A stretch of DNA of 64,000 bases, taken from NCBI RefSeq assembly GCF_037126465.1, contig NC_088203.1, forward strand, positions 82,956,668 to 83,020,667, written 5' to 3'. Within the stretch, counting starts at the first letter, position 1, and each line of letters opens with the position of its first letter. The notes below the pieces were generated by a model, which saw only the letters and a program-made list of their open reading frames with translations, did no database searches and was not told the origin of the DNA. Position numbers and translations under genes: made by a program. The DNA is from Ornithodoros turicata (taxonomy: Eukaryota; Arthropoda; Arachnida; Ixodida; Argasidae). This document shows positions 1-12,210 of the stretch, piece after piece.

Positions 1-616
1 GCCCTGCTTTGCACCGAAGATTTGTGTACAGGTAGACATGGAACAGTCAGTATCAGCATCCAGTAAAAATGCTCACAGGAAATATATATATAGCGGAGGA
101 CATGTGACTCAGGAGAAGACTTGCAATTCAACCATCTAGATAACTGTACCACAGATGTGACATTTCGATCAACATACACTGCAGGAAAACACATCTTGCT
201 TCGTACACATCCTGGAGAAATAAACCAAATATTTTCTTCATATTATAGATCTCACCTCGTGATGCCCTGCTCATTAGTTGCTAACAATCTTGTTGCATTT
301 ACAACCAGAAGAATCAAACACTTGTGCTATGAAGAGCACCACAAGCGCTACGCGCTGAAAAAAAAATTACTGCAGCTCGAGGTTTGCACATTTTATACCA
401 TCTCCTCTACGAAACAACATGCAAAGGCAAATTAAGTGTTCGTGAAACTTTCTCAATTCAAGAACTTCTTTATACTAAATTGGAATCAATGAAGGTTCAC
501 TGAAACGAACTCCAAACTAAGTCATGAAACGTTACACATAAAACATGCACACCCCTATATGTGTCAACTGGGATTGCAAGTCTCATATTAATGCTGGAAG
601 AGCTAAGAAAAAAACT
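1..616. other. Left edge, no supported feature
   Basis: A 104-codon plus-strand frame (121-435) starts at TTG and shows no domain or coding character. Nothing else is visible. Confidence 0.5.
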
Positions 617-1207
617 AGAGATGAGACGAATCCAGAATGTCCTGAATCCGAATCCGAATCCAAGGAAGGTTCTGCGAATCCACGAATCTTTCGAATCCTT
701 TCTTTAAAAAGACCTTAAAAAGCCAGGAAAAAAAAGAAAAGAAACCTTTACTGAAAAGTGCTTTGAAGCAGAATACGATACATTTGTTTAATGAAAAACA
801 AATTAAATACTAGTTCAGTTTCGGGAGAAAATTTACCCATATAGTTCTTAGACGTAATTTATTTAACATGTTGTTCATTGACCACAAGAAATACATAGAT
901 TCTCAAGTCTGAATCATTTCCATAAAACTAAGGAACAATCAAAGGCAAAACCATGTTACTTTTAAACTTGTAATGTAAGAGTTCCTGCCTGAACTCTCAG
1001 TCCAAAGCAATGTAAACAAACAAACAAGAAAACACCCGTCGGTCAACGAGGCTTTCGGCGGACTCTGGGGGCGCAAACTTGAAAAAGAAACAAACAATCG
1101 TGGTTGGTGGATTAAATAGATTCGATTCGCCGTTTTGGGCACTGGGATTCGGATTCCCAAATCTCGAATCCCTGCCTAGGATTCGAGGATTCGGTTGACG
1201 CATCTCT
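617..1207 (+). repeat. GAATCC-rich MITE-like element, copy A
   Basis: About 590 bp. It starts AGAGATGAGACGAATCCAG and ends GAGGATTCGGTTGACGCATCTCT, with GAATCC/GGATTC motifs packed at both ends. It matches the reverse complement of 45871-46346 over most of its length. Two copies in opposite orientation 45 kb apart show it is a dispersed repeat. Confidence 0.6.
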
Positions 1208-2500
1208 AAAAAAAACCCAAACTAGGACGGTAATTATGTATCACAAGAGCAGCCAAACCGGTGCAAAGAATATCATACATTCGTTCAAAGTGCAGAGCTG
1301 TAATGCTATGAGTATTTGTGACAGTGCAAAATGCTGCAATATGCTAAATAATATGTAAATGCGTGTAAAATTAAAGAGTACGTATAAACAACACTGCATC
1401 ATACGAAACTGAGTTCACACGCTGAACATGCGTTCGACGAGAGCTTGTATTGTGCAGTAACCGTTGCACTTAGAAGCCTCCGGAAGCTTCGGGTTGTGAT
1501 GCTGACACAGCTGGTCGAAAAATTGTCTCTTATAATTATTTCTGTTTAACACAGACTTCACACAGTGACCTGTAACAAAAGCAGCATCTGTTACAGAGTA
1601 ATCTCTTTGAAATTCTTCGCCAAATTCTCACACACTTCACACTGAGTAAGGCAGCTACGAAGTAGGCTACTCACCACTAGGCACTTTGTTCAGTGTGTGC
1701 TAAAGTGGTAGTAAGTTAAAAATAAATAATAATTATTTTGATAAATCATGTATAAGGTCAATGTTACGCAAACTTAGTGCCTTAATACTGTGTGTTACTG
1801 GTAGATACTGACAATATAATCTCTCAGGTCAATGGGGCAACCAATATATCACCGTAGGAAACATCGTGAAAAATCCTGTGTGTACAACAATGTGTTGCTG
1901 GCCGAAACACAGCATATTTCATCCATCCACTGCACTTGTGGCTTTGAGATGAAGCTGCACTTGGAGATGCATGGCTGAAAGACCAAGATAGAACAAAATT
2001 AAAAGGTTTGGTAGAAAACAGGCGTATTATAATATTTGTTTATTTATATTGAAAAATGGTGGACATTGGCTTGAACTTGGCAGCTAGAAACATTTAGAAA
2101 GGCTTGAGAGTTTGGCTTTCACTTCGCCTTGCCATAGTGTGGTTAATTTGATATTCATTTCAATAATCTTATACCTCAGTTCACTTCAGGTGTGAATCAC
2201 ATTTTTACAAATGGGGCACTTTGTCTTGAGGAGGCACTGGGACAAACTTTCTAACTGTGTTGAGAAGCCCAAAAATTACGTAGCTCCAGCAGTTCAAGTA
2301 GAACTGCATTTCGTTAACTATCAATAATTACTTCCAACAAAAATTATGGTCTGCCCAATAAAACAAATCTCGAAGAAAAGGTTGCACAAAAACTCCTTTT
2401 ACTCAACAAATGACAAAGCGGTTCCTCTCATGGAAATTATCTTGTATTACACACATGGAACAAAAATTGATGCTCTTTGATTCCATGAAACATGCGCATG
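1208..2500. other. Downstream non-coding stretch
   Basis: AT-rich sequence past the last exon of the BTB gene. I see no gene or clear repeat in it. Confidence 0.5.
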
Positions 2501-3132
2501 TACAGTCAACCCTCCATTTATGAACGGCATGCATTCCTCGGAAAATCTTTCATAAAACGAGGCATTCATAAATCGAGGAGAATGACAGGAACTCCATTAT
2601 GATAGTTTATAAGATTTATTTACTTTACAGATAGTGGTATACATTATATAGTTAGAAATGATGCTCTGTGTCATTGACTCTCCACTCTCAGTTGTGCTGA
2701 GGCGAGACGCTGACGCTGCTCTCGTCACTCCTATCCTCAAAGTATACTACTTCACATTCTGCGGATGGTTCCTCGCTGATCCAGCTGCTTCCAACGAAAG
2801 GTATCCCGTTTGGCACCTGCGGTCAGTGCCAATCTCTCGCGCTTCCAACCTCGCAATGCATCCATTGTGACGTTCGACTTAAAATGACAGCCGCTGGCAT
2901 GCCACAGAGGCAAAGTTCATTTTCTTATCTTTCGGGCTCCAGAGTAAGACATGGGGTAATCCTAGTTGGCATCCTATGCACCAATTCATGTGTTAATGAC
3001 TCAGCCCGTTTGTAAACTGAGGTAAAAAAACTGTTCACAGTTCGGAAATCGAGGTTCGTAAACCGAGGGAGGAATACAAGGGAAGTGTTTTGTTCCGCAA
3101 CGGACCGTTTGTAAATGCAAGGGTTGACTGTA
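2501..3132. mobile_element. Tigger/pogo-like MITE, TACAGTCAACCCT ends
   Basis: About 632 bp. It starts TACAGTCAACCCTCCATTTA and ends TAAATGCAAGGGTTGACTGTA, with TA borders. Inner repeats such as CATAAAACGAGG and GTAAACCGAGG are typical of this non-autonomous class. No transposase. Confidence 0.78.
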
Positions 3133-3767
3133 CGAAACGCCAAATTTGAGCTGAATGAATCCTTCCATCTCGAAGATGGGCACTACAAGTGCTACACGCT
3201 GTCCAAGCAGCTCCCCAGTTTCCCCACGTTTGCCCGTGGAGCGACCCTTATTTGTCCTTCTCTCAAATAAGGGGACAACTTTTCAAGGTGAGGCACACGT
3301 GGGTTTCCTCTGTGGACCTGTGCCGCCCCACGAATACCCCCTTATTGCTGCCCCGTGAGTGGACACACACTCACACAGTTCATCACATGGTTTCTCTAAA
3401 ACTTTACTCTCTTCTCTCCGCAGAGACAAACTGTCATAGTTTATCAGAGCCCTGAAATGAGCATGCGATTTTTTTCAGCGAACAAGTCACAGTGACAGAT
3501 CGAAGGGGTGGGGGAGGGAGGAAAGGTGGCGATTGCCCACACCCCAAAATGCTAGGTTACACATTAGTTTTCCTCCTCTCCAATATTAGTCGATTTGACA
3601 ATGACGGCCCCCCCTAGCAAATGCGGGTCTGGATCCATCCCTGACTAGTCATACAGAGAAGTGCTCCTTTTGGAATCTTGTGATTATGAATGAGAAGGTG
3701 ACCATAACTCCATAGGTATGTCTTCTTTTTTTCTCATCTATGCCACGATACACCAGAATATTCTCAC
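3133..3767. other. 3' flank of the last finger exon
   Basis: Probable 3' UTR and downstream sequence of the ZF-9 isoform. No poly(A) signal could be assigned with confidence. Contains CCCCAC-rich segments at 3215-3360, with no coding support. Confidence 0.4.
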
Positions 3768-3990
3768 CTATAACCCAAGGTCACGGGTGTGAGACATCCC
3801 ATATCGCAGTCTGGTGCTATGCGAGATTCTCAGGTGCGTCGTGAGGTCACCGGGCCAGGCAAACTCCTTCACGCAGAGTGGACAGCTGTGCTTGATCCGT
3901 AAAGGACGGTGCATCTGCATGTGCCTGTTAAGACTGCCCTTCGTTGCAAACGTCCGGTTGCAGGTGCGACAGAATGGAGCTGGTGTCTTC
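3768..3990 (-). CDS. Alternative terminal exon ZF-9: two C2H2 fingers (3'-most end)
   Basis: On the minus strand, TTGCCATTTTTTCTGCTGAAG precedes GAAGACACC. Reading in phase 2 gives KTPAPFCRTCNRTFATKGS and on to the stop TAG at 3768-3770. Finger 1 is CRTCNRTFATKG ... HMQMH and finger 2 is CPLCVKEFAW ... HLRISH, with the F-x-W motif and H-x4-H of the sister exons. Spliced through 5878-6016 the isoform would be 490 aa. A phase-1 acceptor (CACCAG, first base 3979) would allow direct splicing from exon 3, but it lies behind two other AGs and is weaker. The tail is STRLRYGMSHTRDLGL. The exon lacks any early start codon. Confidence 0.88.
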
Positions 3991-4505
3991 CTTCAGCAGA
4001 AAAAATGGCAACAATTAATGAAGTGAGGGGAACATTCCTAGAGACTAGGGCAGAAATGCAGGGAACAGACACGAGACACCAACTCGGGGATGAATTTGAT
4101 TCGACTTCTGGACGCCGGATGAAGCATCGTAATGAGTACCTACAGTTCTGTACTGCGAGGTTTTCTGCATGTACAATTTTGCCTCCGGCTGCTGCGGCAG
4201 AAAAGTTTGGTGGAGCAAGAAAAGCACTGGATAATCAAATGCTTTGGTGACATTTGCACCGCACAAACGTGTGCAGGTCGTTCAACTGTAAGCTGGCTCA
4301 ATGATAAGCTTTTAAAAATGTACATTATAAAGCACTTGCGCTTTTCTTTTTTTCTGCATAGCTGTTTATAGACGGCCCCTGACTTTAAAGAGACGAATCG
4401 AGGTAACAGTGACTAATTTAAAGGAGATACGAGAAGCTTTGTCAGCATTCTTTGCAAATGCTATTATGTATTACAGAGTCTTTCCTAACAGTGCCCCTTT
4501 GTAAA

Positions 4506-5278
4506 TACAGTCGACTCCCGTTTATCCAGACTTCATTGTTCCAGAGCGAAAATGTCCGGAAAGCGGGGCACCCCGATAAGTGAAACGCGATATCATGAGC
4601 TTTATTTCGGCCCCTATTTATTTCGTAATGGACATCAAACTGTCCATACTCATTTATGCAAGAATACTACGAGCATACAAGCACCAAGTTCTCCTAAGCT
4701 CTTAGTTATGGCACTAGCTTGGCGAACATTATTCTTTAGCTCAAAGGAGTGCACTTCGGGCCTCTTGGAGTGTCACCACACAAGCTTCTTCATTGTCGTC
4801 ATCTGATTCCCTTTTGTCGTCATTGCAACTTACAATATCAACAATGTTTTCATCTCAAATGATGGCACACGTTTAATCGTGTCCACCCACATCGAGGTAC
4901 TCAAGATCTGCTGACGGACACTTTGACTTGACTTTTGGACTCTCGGATTGAATGTCCGCTGCAGATTCAAATGACTGGACTGGTCATCAGCCCCGCATGG
5001 GTACAATGAGAAAGGGAGGGATATCCATGAAGCAGAGTACGGAGTAGTTCACTCTACCCTCGTGGTTGTCGCTCCCACTTGCAATAATGTAGGTCACACA
5101 CTGACTCTGACCAAAGACTGGTTTCCATAGTGGTCCTGGAAATTCTTGTCCGGATCCGAAAGCTGAAGCCCGGATAAATGAAGCTAAAATGCATGAACTG
5201 AAATCTGTCCCCATGATTTTTGTCCGGATAGCGCGGTATCCGGATAAGTGAAACCCAGATAAATGGGGGTCGACTGTA
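4506..5278. mobile_element. Tigger/pogo-like MITE, TACAGTCGACTCCCGTTTATCC ends
   Basis: About 773 bp. It starts TACAGTCGACTCCCGTTTAT and ends ATAAATGGGGGTCGACTGTA, clear inverted ends with TA borders. Inside are repeated TCCGGATAA-type motifs. It has no transposase frame. It lies in the intron between the two exons of the ZF-9 isoform. Confidence 0.8.
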
Positions 5279-5877
5279 CGTGTATAACTGTGAAAACATT
5301 GATAAATAAATTAAGTTGAACGTTGAAGTTGAAAGAGTTTGCTATTGCACAGGGAAAAGAAAAACATATATACTATATATATATTTATTTTGCAGATAGG
5401 ACTTCACATATCCGGCCTCGTATGTATTTCATGCTGTTGCAAGGCCGACGAAACGTGCTGTACTAACCCTGATGGAAAATCACTGAAACATTTTGAATCT
5501 AAAATATGAGCTTCCATGCAAATAAGCCAAGTTTGCTGGTGATAGTAGCATTTAAAATAGTATTTTGTTGCCTACAACACACAAAAATGCTGGAACCAGT
5601 GTTCCTGTAGGTCTATCAGTGACTTCATTGTCACCCACCAAAAGGACTTTTGCTTCTTTTTAATAAAGTCACATATATTCTAGAAGACACAAAGACTTCT
5701 CATGCAAGTTTCAAAGATATCCAGAACCTGACCTCCATGTAACGAGTGCCTGAACAGGTGCTCCAACTTTCTGACTAGTACTTGTTAGTGCTTACCGGTA
5801 AACATCCCCTACCGATTACCTTGTCAACTGCAGTCAACCGCAGTTAGTTCAAAGTTAAAAAATGTGGACGCACTTAC

Positions 5878-6016
5878 TTGGAAGCACCTGGTCCGCTTTG
5901 TGACTGCTGTGAGGTATGTTGAGAAGGATCCGACATCCTTCGGATTTGATGCATCGATGACCAGGAAAAGGCCCCCTGAGGCACATTACGAAACATGTAG
6001 CTCCCCCTCCGTGCAA
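5878..6016 (-). CDS. Private penultimate exon of the ZF-9 isoform (phase converter)
   Basis: The acceptor GTGTGGTTTCAATTTCAG precedes TTGCACGGAG, and the donor is GCTTCCAA|GTAAGTG. The 139-bp exon enters in phase 1, as required by the shared exons, and leaves in phase 2. The product (VARRGSYMFRNVPQGAFSW onward, then HQIRRMSDPSQHTSQQSQSG) is Ser/Gln-rich linker. The only zinc-finger exon whose best acceptor needs phase 2 is the next one downstream, 3768-3990, and joining the two completes a Lys codon (AA|G). That match of phases is the main support. No ATG-initiated frame marks this exon, so simple gene finders would miss it. Confidence 0.7.
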
Positions 6017-9000
6017 CTGAAATTGAAACCACACAACAAGGATATACGAAAGCGTAGCTAGCAGGCGACTGGCGTAATTAAATAGAGCAGGAAGAGAATC
6101 AGGATGGAAATGATTACAAGGTTTGCATCTTTTTGTACGCAGAAAATGATATCTCATTTGTATGACGTACCGTAATTTCCAGTCTATAACGCATACCAAC
6201 GGAAAATGAGAGCTTCAGAATAAAATACTCAGCCCGTCTGTGCTTATGTTCAGAAAGCAAGGAAGCATCACGTTGAGATCAATTATCATCAGATGACAGT
6301 TCGTGGTAATACGGTCACCGCAGGCCAACTGTGATAACGAAAAACACCACGGTATATTTTGTGCCAAAACAACACTGTATTTAATGTTTCTCACGGAAGA
6401 CTGCGTGTCTAAGCTATTTGTATCTTGCCACCAAGTTGCCGGCGTCTTCAGCTGGGTCTGAACCCACAACCTATGAACCAAAGCTTGCAACCCTGATAGA
6501 AAATAGCACATGTAACGTGCACTACCATATATCACTCAGGCGGAGCTCAGAGGTCAAAGTTTGCCATAACGCGCGCATTATACACAGGAAATTACGGTAC
6601 TATGCACATGCTTCTATGCGACAGAATGAGACAAACATAACAAGTTTGACGAAATATACTTTCCACATGTACTCATGCTATGTGTCCAAAATGCAGTCTA
6701 TGCCAAATGTCTGGACTACTACGACAGAACGTATTTTGAAATACCAATGCCCGTTTATTCAAATATGTAACTTTGAACAAGTAGAAAAGAAATAGTACTA
6801 AACCCATATACATGCTTTCAATACTTTGCTCACTGTAGCGTATGAAAAAAAAAAGAAAAAATACAGTACATCTACATACACTGGAAACAACACAAAAAAA
6901 CACACATAAACTGATTATGTTAATGCCCGCTTGAATATGAGGCAAGATGCTGTTCAACAGCAAAAAAAAAAAAAAATGTCATATCTAGGACCGTAATACT
7001 GAAGTATACCTGTTATCTCTATGAAGCGCACTGCACTGCTACCAAAGCCGATACGTTGAATTACTCTTGCATGACACATTCTAAAATAGTGCAGTGAGAA
7101 ATTAACTAATTACTGAATGTTACAATAGTGCCAGGATAAGCAAAAGGAAATCCGGAGATGCACAACTTGTTAAACTTTAAAATGCTTACCAAGAGCAAAA
7201 GAAAATATGGACAACATAGCACATGACTTGTTCAAATAATAAAGAGCTTATACATATCTCCAAGTGTGGTGCTACGTTGTTTTTAGGTACAGATTGTTCC
7301 ATGCTCGATTGATTGACCTTGATAGACACCATGAGAAATCAAGCTGCACTGATTTGTGGAAGTAAATGGAAAAGCCACACAGTCAACCCAGGATTTCAGC
7401 TAGTACATGTACAGTAATATCATACAAAAGCAATGGCAAGGGAGCAACAATGGTTTCCTCCTCTTCAGAGTGAGTGCAAGTGCAGGAACTTTTAAATTAG
7501 AAAATTGAACTAAATTGAAAAGAAATTAAATTAAACATGATTTCTCAAACATTTTAGGAAATGCCATCCATCGCACTGAACAATGTGATGCACCAGAAAT
7601 TTGTTGCGAATCACCAAAATGTTGTATTACTTCAGTGAACCAAAATGTCAAAATTACAGCTGGCTTGCATAACTTTGTTATTCTAACATTTTGGCACTAC
7701 ACTAACATACAACAATTTCTAAGCTTTCCTCACAAGAGCAACTGCTGTGTCCTTCGCAGCATTGTAACTTCTGAAGCTATAACAATTTCACACAGAATAC
7801 ATGAATATATAATTCCTTTCATATGCTAGCTATGGTCTATATAACCCTTACTACTACACAGTGGGTCGACACCTACTAGACAGCCGATAAATGAGAGCAC
7901 GAGCACATAAATACTCCGGACACAAAGGCGTGATTCTGCTTACACTACAATGCACTAGCCTTTATCAACGGTAGGAACTTCAGCCGAACTTTGTGTACGT
8001 TCAAGTTTGTGCCATGTGTAACGAAAACAGGTCAACTTTGTTACTGGGCTACAAACCACAGGGAAAGTTAACTGTGGGAAACACGCAATCATTCGAGTAA
8101 CTGAGAGTCAAAAATTAAAAATATTGTGGGCTGCCAGAAAGAGCTTAAAAAATTACGCACCTCAATTGGCATGTTACCAAATGTGACAATGCAATGAAAC
8201 TTGTGGCAAGTACCACGTGTGTGAAAGTTATGTATCTAGTCTGAAAGTTTATTGCATATCTGAGTAACTTATTACAGACAGTGAACTGATGCAAGGTGTA
8301 CGCACGTGTATATGAGTAAATGAGCTATCAAACAAACAGTGTTTCTAGCATCTGTTTTCTGTTTTGTAGCTTCCTGTTCTCTTCAGTGTTTTGATCTAAG
8401 GGAGTATAGCATAGTGACAAATGCATAGATAAATGCACGGTGTGAGTATTAGCATAATAAATTTATCACCACTTTTAGGGTCACTACATTCATGCTTTAA
8501 GCAACACCACAACATAATATGAAAAAGAAGGAAAAATAAAAACAGCACATAAATAATTATGGAGTGTGCAAGATAAATAGTTATGAACTGGAAGTGAGTA
8601 TGTCCACGATCTACACACGTGTGATATAAAGTTATTATATGGATGGTACATGGTAACAAAAACAAGAGCAGATAACTTCAATAATTGCAGTGCGAAGCCC
8701 TTGTACAGAAAGAGGTACGTAAATTTATGTTAGAAAATAACATAACACAATTTTATGTTTTCCCCACTTACAGGGAGCTCTTTTTTGTAGTGTGGGTAAC
8801 ACATTTACCTATGACATCCGTAAAATGCCACACAAACGTGATCACCCATGTAACATATAATTTATGAGTAACTAAGAGATTCGATATCAAATTTACGCCC
8901 GAGGGTGGCACAGGGAAACAATTCGAAACAGGAAACATCTGAACCTGCTCTACACTGCAGTTCTTACTTTTGCACAAAACAATTCTTGAAGAAACTTTGA

Positions 9001-9515
9001 AGACAAAGATTCGAGATTCAATAAAGCCACATGTACTGAAAAATTGAATTGGATTTCCGATTGATTGGATTTTGGACCAAATGGACACAAATCCGATTTC
9101 ACACGCCTGTGAGCTGCCGCAACGTTTGAATCAACCAATATTATGCTAGCTTATATTTGCAAAAATTCGAACTATAGTCGTGTTCAACTTAAGAATGGCA
9201 TGTTTAAACCCAGCCCTACACCTGTTCCTATTGGCTGCCACAGCTAGCCGCATCGCCCTACACTGCGACAGGTAGTGCACCGACACGGAAACTATTGGAG
9301 CCCTAAGGCTGTCACCTGGTGACACCGCAGTATAATTTCTACAGCACAGCAACTTCTGTCAGGGTTGATGGACTACATTTCATGCTGTTCTTAGGTCGAA
9401 CATGGGTATAGTATCCTGTTCGTGTAAGAGGTGCAAGCCACCATCCCCAGATAAACAACACTCGAGATATAACCGCGACACTTCCGCGCACATTAACTCG
9501 CAGGTCATTGCATTC
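6017..9515. other. Intron between ZF-8 and the last-isoform exons
   Basis: AT-rich, with poly-A runs at about 6960-6976. I see no supported exon or clear mobile element. Confidence 0.55.
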
Positions 9516-9763
9516 TCAGTGGAGTGCTCGGTGCACATTGAGAATGTGCTGGCCCTGGTACCATTTGGTCGTAAACGACTTGCCGCAGTAGTCGCAGGGG
9601 AAGCGCTTGTGAGAACGGTGCTGATAATACTGGTGCTGGCGCCACGAGCTCATGTTCTTGAACACCTTGCCGCATGGCTCACACCGAAGTGGACCATCCT
9701 TGTTTCCGCGGAAGTGGTTGTACGGCCGAACCGAGAAAAAGTGCCAGCGACGACCGTCTTCAC
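9516..9763 (-). CDS. Alternative terminal exon ZF-8: two C2H2 fingers
   Basis: The acceptor ACCACCTTTTTCAG precedes GTGAAGACGG. The exon is phase 1 and the predicted isoform is 452 aa. Finger 1 is CEPCGKVFKNMS ... HQYYQH (H-x4-H) and finger 2 is CDYCGKSFTTKW ... HILNVH. In finger 2 the Trp lies three residues further along than in the F-x-W group. The protein ends five residues after the last His (RALH end). The lead is aromatic and basic (RRWHFFSVRPYNHF). Confidence 0.93.
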
Positions 9764-9926
9764 CTGAAAAAGGTGGTTCGGACACTCCGCAATTAGAATG
9801 CAACTTGGAATATTCAGTTCGGAACGAGATGACAGAGGCAAACAGGTAGACACAGCGCTTCCAAAGTCGCATGAAAAAAACTTGAAGACTTGAAAGAAAC
9901 GTGTATTTGTATAGCCCTGTAGATAC

Positions 9927-10055
9927 CGGCACTTTGCAATCTGGAATTGCAGTGCGATTGCTTTTTCACGCGGCGAATGGTAACGTCAGGAAGTGATTGT
10001 GTAGAGGCATAGAGTTCCTCCGCTGATTCTTTATACTTGTGCGGAGAACAGCTAC
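9927..10055 (-). CDS. Candidate private exon upstream of ZF-8
   Basis: The acceptor AACACGTCAG precedes GTAGCTGTTC, and the donor is AGTGCCG|GTATCT. The 129-bp exon is phase 1 in and phase 1 out, so it could be added to the ZF-8 isoform in frame, giving 495 aa instead of 452. The product (GSCSPHKYKESAEELYAST onward, then PDVTIRRVKKQSHC) looks like coding sequence rather than intron. The pyrimidine tract is weak, and ZF-8 is complete without it. Confidence 0.4.
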
Positions 10056-10620
10056 CTGACGTGTTACCCATGTTCTATGGGCAAAATGATAACGACAACA
10101 TGTAGCTCGCTATACATATTTCGCCGTAAACTATGATGCCCTCCAGAGAAGGGTTAGTTCACACCAGTGCTCAAATATAACCCATAATGAATCAACATGG
10201 AGGTAGGCACGGGACAAACTTATACGTAGACACACACTTTCAACCGATTTTGCTCACGAAATGGCACAAAGCAATACGATAGCTGGTTAAATCATTTTTC
10301 AAGTAAGACTGGTTGACAGTGCAACTGCGTGTATTCATGTACATCCCATCCTTGTTTCGTGTCACTTCAATATGGGCCCAATTACTTCTTCAGGAATATA
10401 ACATTTGGGCAAAATTCCAAACTATGCATTAAAACTATCAGTGCAAAATTTATTCTATCCCAGTTTAGCACCTACAAATTTTGTGTCAAAAGTATAATTT
10501 GCACTTCACAGGGATAATACTTTGTCTATCATTGCAAGCATGAATGAATGAATGAATGGACTGTGGATTGAATGCCGAGGCGCACTGTGACGCATACCCA
10601 GAGTAAAACGCCTCCTTACT

Positions 10621-10948
10621 GTGTATTCACACGAGTGACATCCTTACGGAAGATTCTAGTGGAAGAAAAAGCGAAAACACTGCTCACAGAGAAGAACTTC
10701 CGTCCCGTGTTATGTTGATCATTCATTCGGCGCGGAATATCGGGAGCGGCGTACTGCGCACTTTAGAGACGACACTGTCAGCGTCTTTCCTGTCGTATGC
10801 TACGGAATATCTTGTGGCTGTGTTGCAGGATATTCCCCACGGTTAGCAGTGCACGTGAAGACTGGACGTTGAGCGCTCGCGCTCAGAAAGCTATGACGTT
10901 GTTCACGTCTTCCGCTTCTGCAGGGAATGTTGCTCGTGTGAATACACT
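10621..10948. mobile_element. MITE with GTGTATTCACACGAG ends, copy 1
   Basis: About 328 bp. The left end GTGTATTCACACGAG is the inverse of the right end CTCGTGTGAATACAC. It is homologous to the element at 15797-16188. Non-coding. Confidence 0.75.
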
Positions 10949-11983
10949 GTTAGTGGAAACAAAACTACCCAATGAAAGAGGAGCACGGCCAAAATAGTTC
11001 ATTCCAAGGTGTCTCTCACATTACTCGCTGCTTTCTAGAGCAAGCATTAAGCTGACGCACAATGTAAGACAGAAGTGACTGGGTGAACAAAAATTACTTG
11101 TACCCAATTGCACCTGCTAAAGCAGCATGCACTTCACGAGCATCACGACACAAATTAAAACATAAGCAAAGTACTGTGCAAGTCATACCTGCGCCCCAGA
11201 ACAACAAAGCCAGAGAAAATGGTGAGCTAATGAGCTCGACAAACAGCGTATATGTCAACCACAATTGAACATTTCTTTCTGAGCTTAATGGGAAACATAC
11301 ATAATGTGATACCCCCATAACAGCTAGCTTCATTTTTTTCACAACACAGAATCCACGACGTCAGTGCTACACAGCACTGAACTGTCCACACAACTCTCCA
11401 AACAGAAATGACTGGTACATCCGAAGTGCACCCGTCAGGTGTCGTTGCTGTGTAGATTTCTTGGAGTATTGCATCTTCTCTGAAAGGATAACATGGATTT
11501 ATACTCGCAGCACCCATTTTGTTAAGCATACTTACCACTGCAAACATAAGACAGGAGGAGCACTAAGTGTGCTACGAAACAAAAATCTAACTTTACAAAA
11601 AAAAAAGAAAATGAAAAAAAAACTCTGCAACTACATCCGATCTAATTTCAATTTAAACCTCATCCAATGACAAGTCAATGAGGAGGGAGGGATGTTAACT
11701 ATGGCTTTCTAAACTAAAAAAACTTCTTCATTAATGCTCGAGAAGAATTTCAAGACTGTGCTAACCCACACTGTGGATGGTAGCATGTGCCAAACTCAGA
11801 CTGTGACATGTGTGCAAGGAAACACAAGTGTGCGACGTCATCACTGCTCGGCACACACATAGTGTCCACATGTAGATCAAAAGCACAAAATTTTATTTAA
11901 AAAATTTAAAAAATTACAACTCGTTAGCTAATGCCCGAGTCATTATGAAAACACGCAATACTAAGCTACAGTTCTAATACATC

Positions 11984-12210
11984 TTAAACTTTGGAACGTG
12001 GTGTATCTGATGGAGAGAGCGGAGGCACAACACAGAAGCAATGAAGCTTTGGTACCTTATTCATGCGCAAGAGGTGCTTCACAGAAGTACCCATCAACTT
12101 GTCACAGCGGCTGCCACTGCATAGTCTGCAGAGTCCCACGGGACGCTTCCAGACGATTGGGGTCACAGGGGCATCAGAATTGTTTCGTTGATGGACCGTA
12201 GGTTGTAGAG
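11984..12210 (-). CDS. Weak candidate terminal exon, Cys-rich
   Basis: A possible acceptor (GGAAGGTTTGGTTAG, weak pyrimidine tract) opens a phase-1 frame of 75 codons ending in TAA. The product has GLCRLCSGSRCDKLMG and VKHLLRMNKV, followed by HCFC. The C-x2-C is followed by a third Cys, and no His pair sits at finger spacing, so it is not a standard C2H2 finger. It may be a diverged finger, a different Cys motif, or chance. The GC content is higher than in the surrounding intron. Confidence 0.25.

Noticed and set aside
4138..4199. Possible micro-exon with acceptor CTTTTCTGCCGCAG and donor near GAACT|GTAGGT, before ZF-9
   Set aside because: Phases could fit in more than one way, but the product is too short to judge and ZF-9 is already served by 5878-6016.
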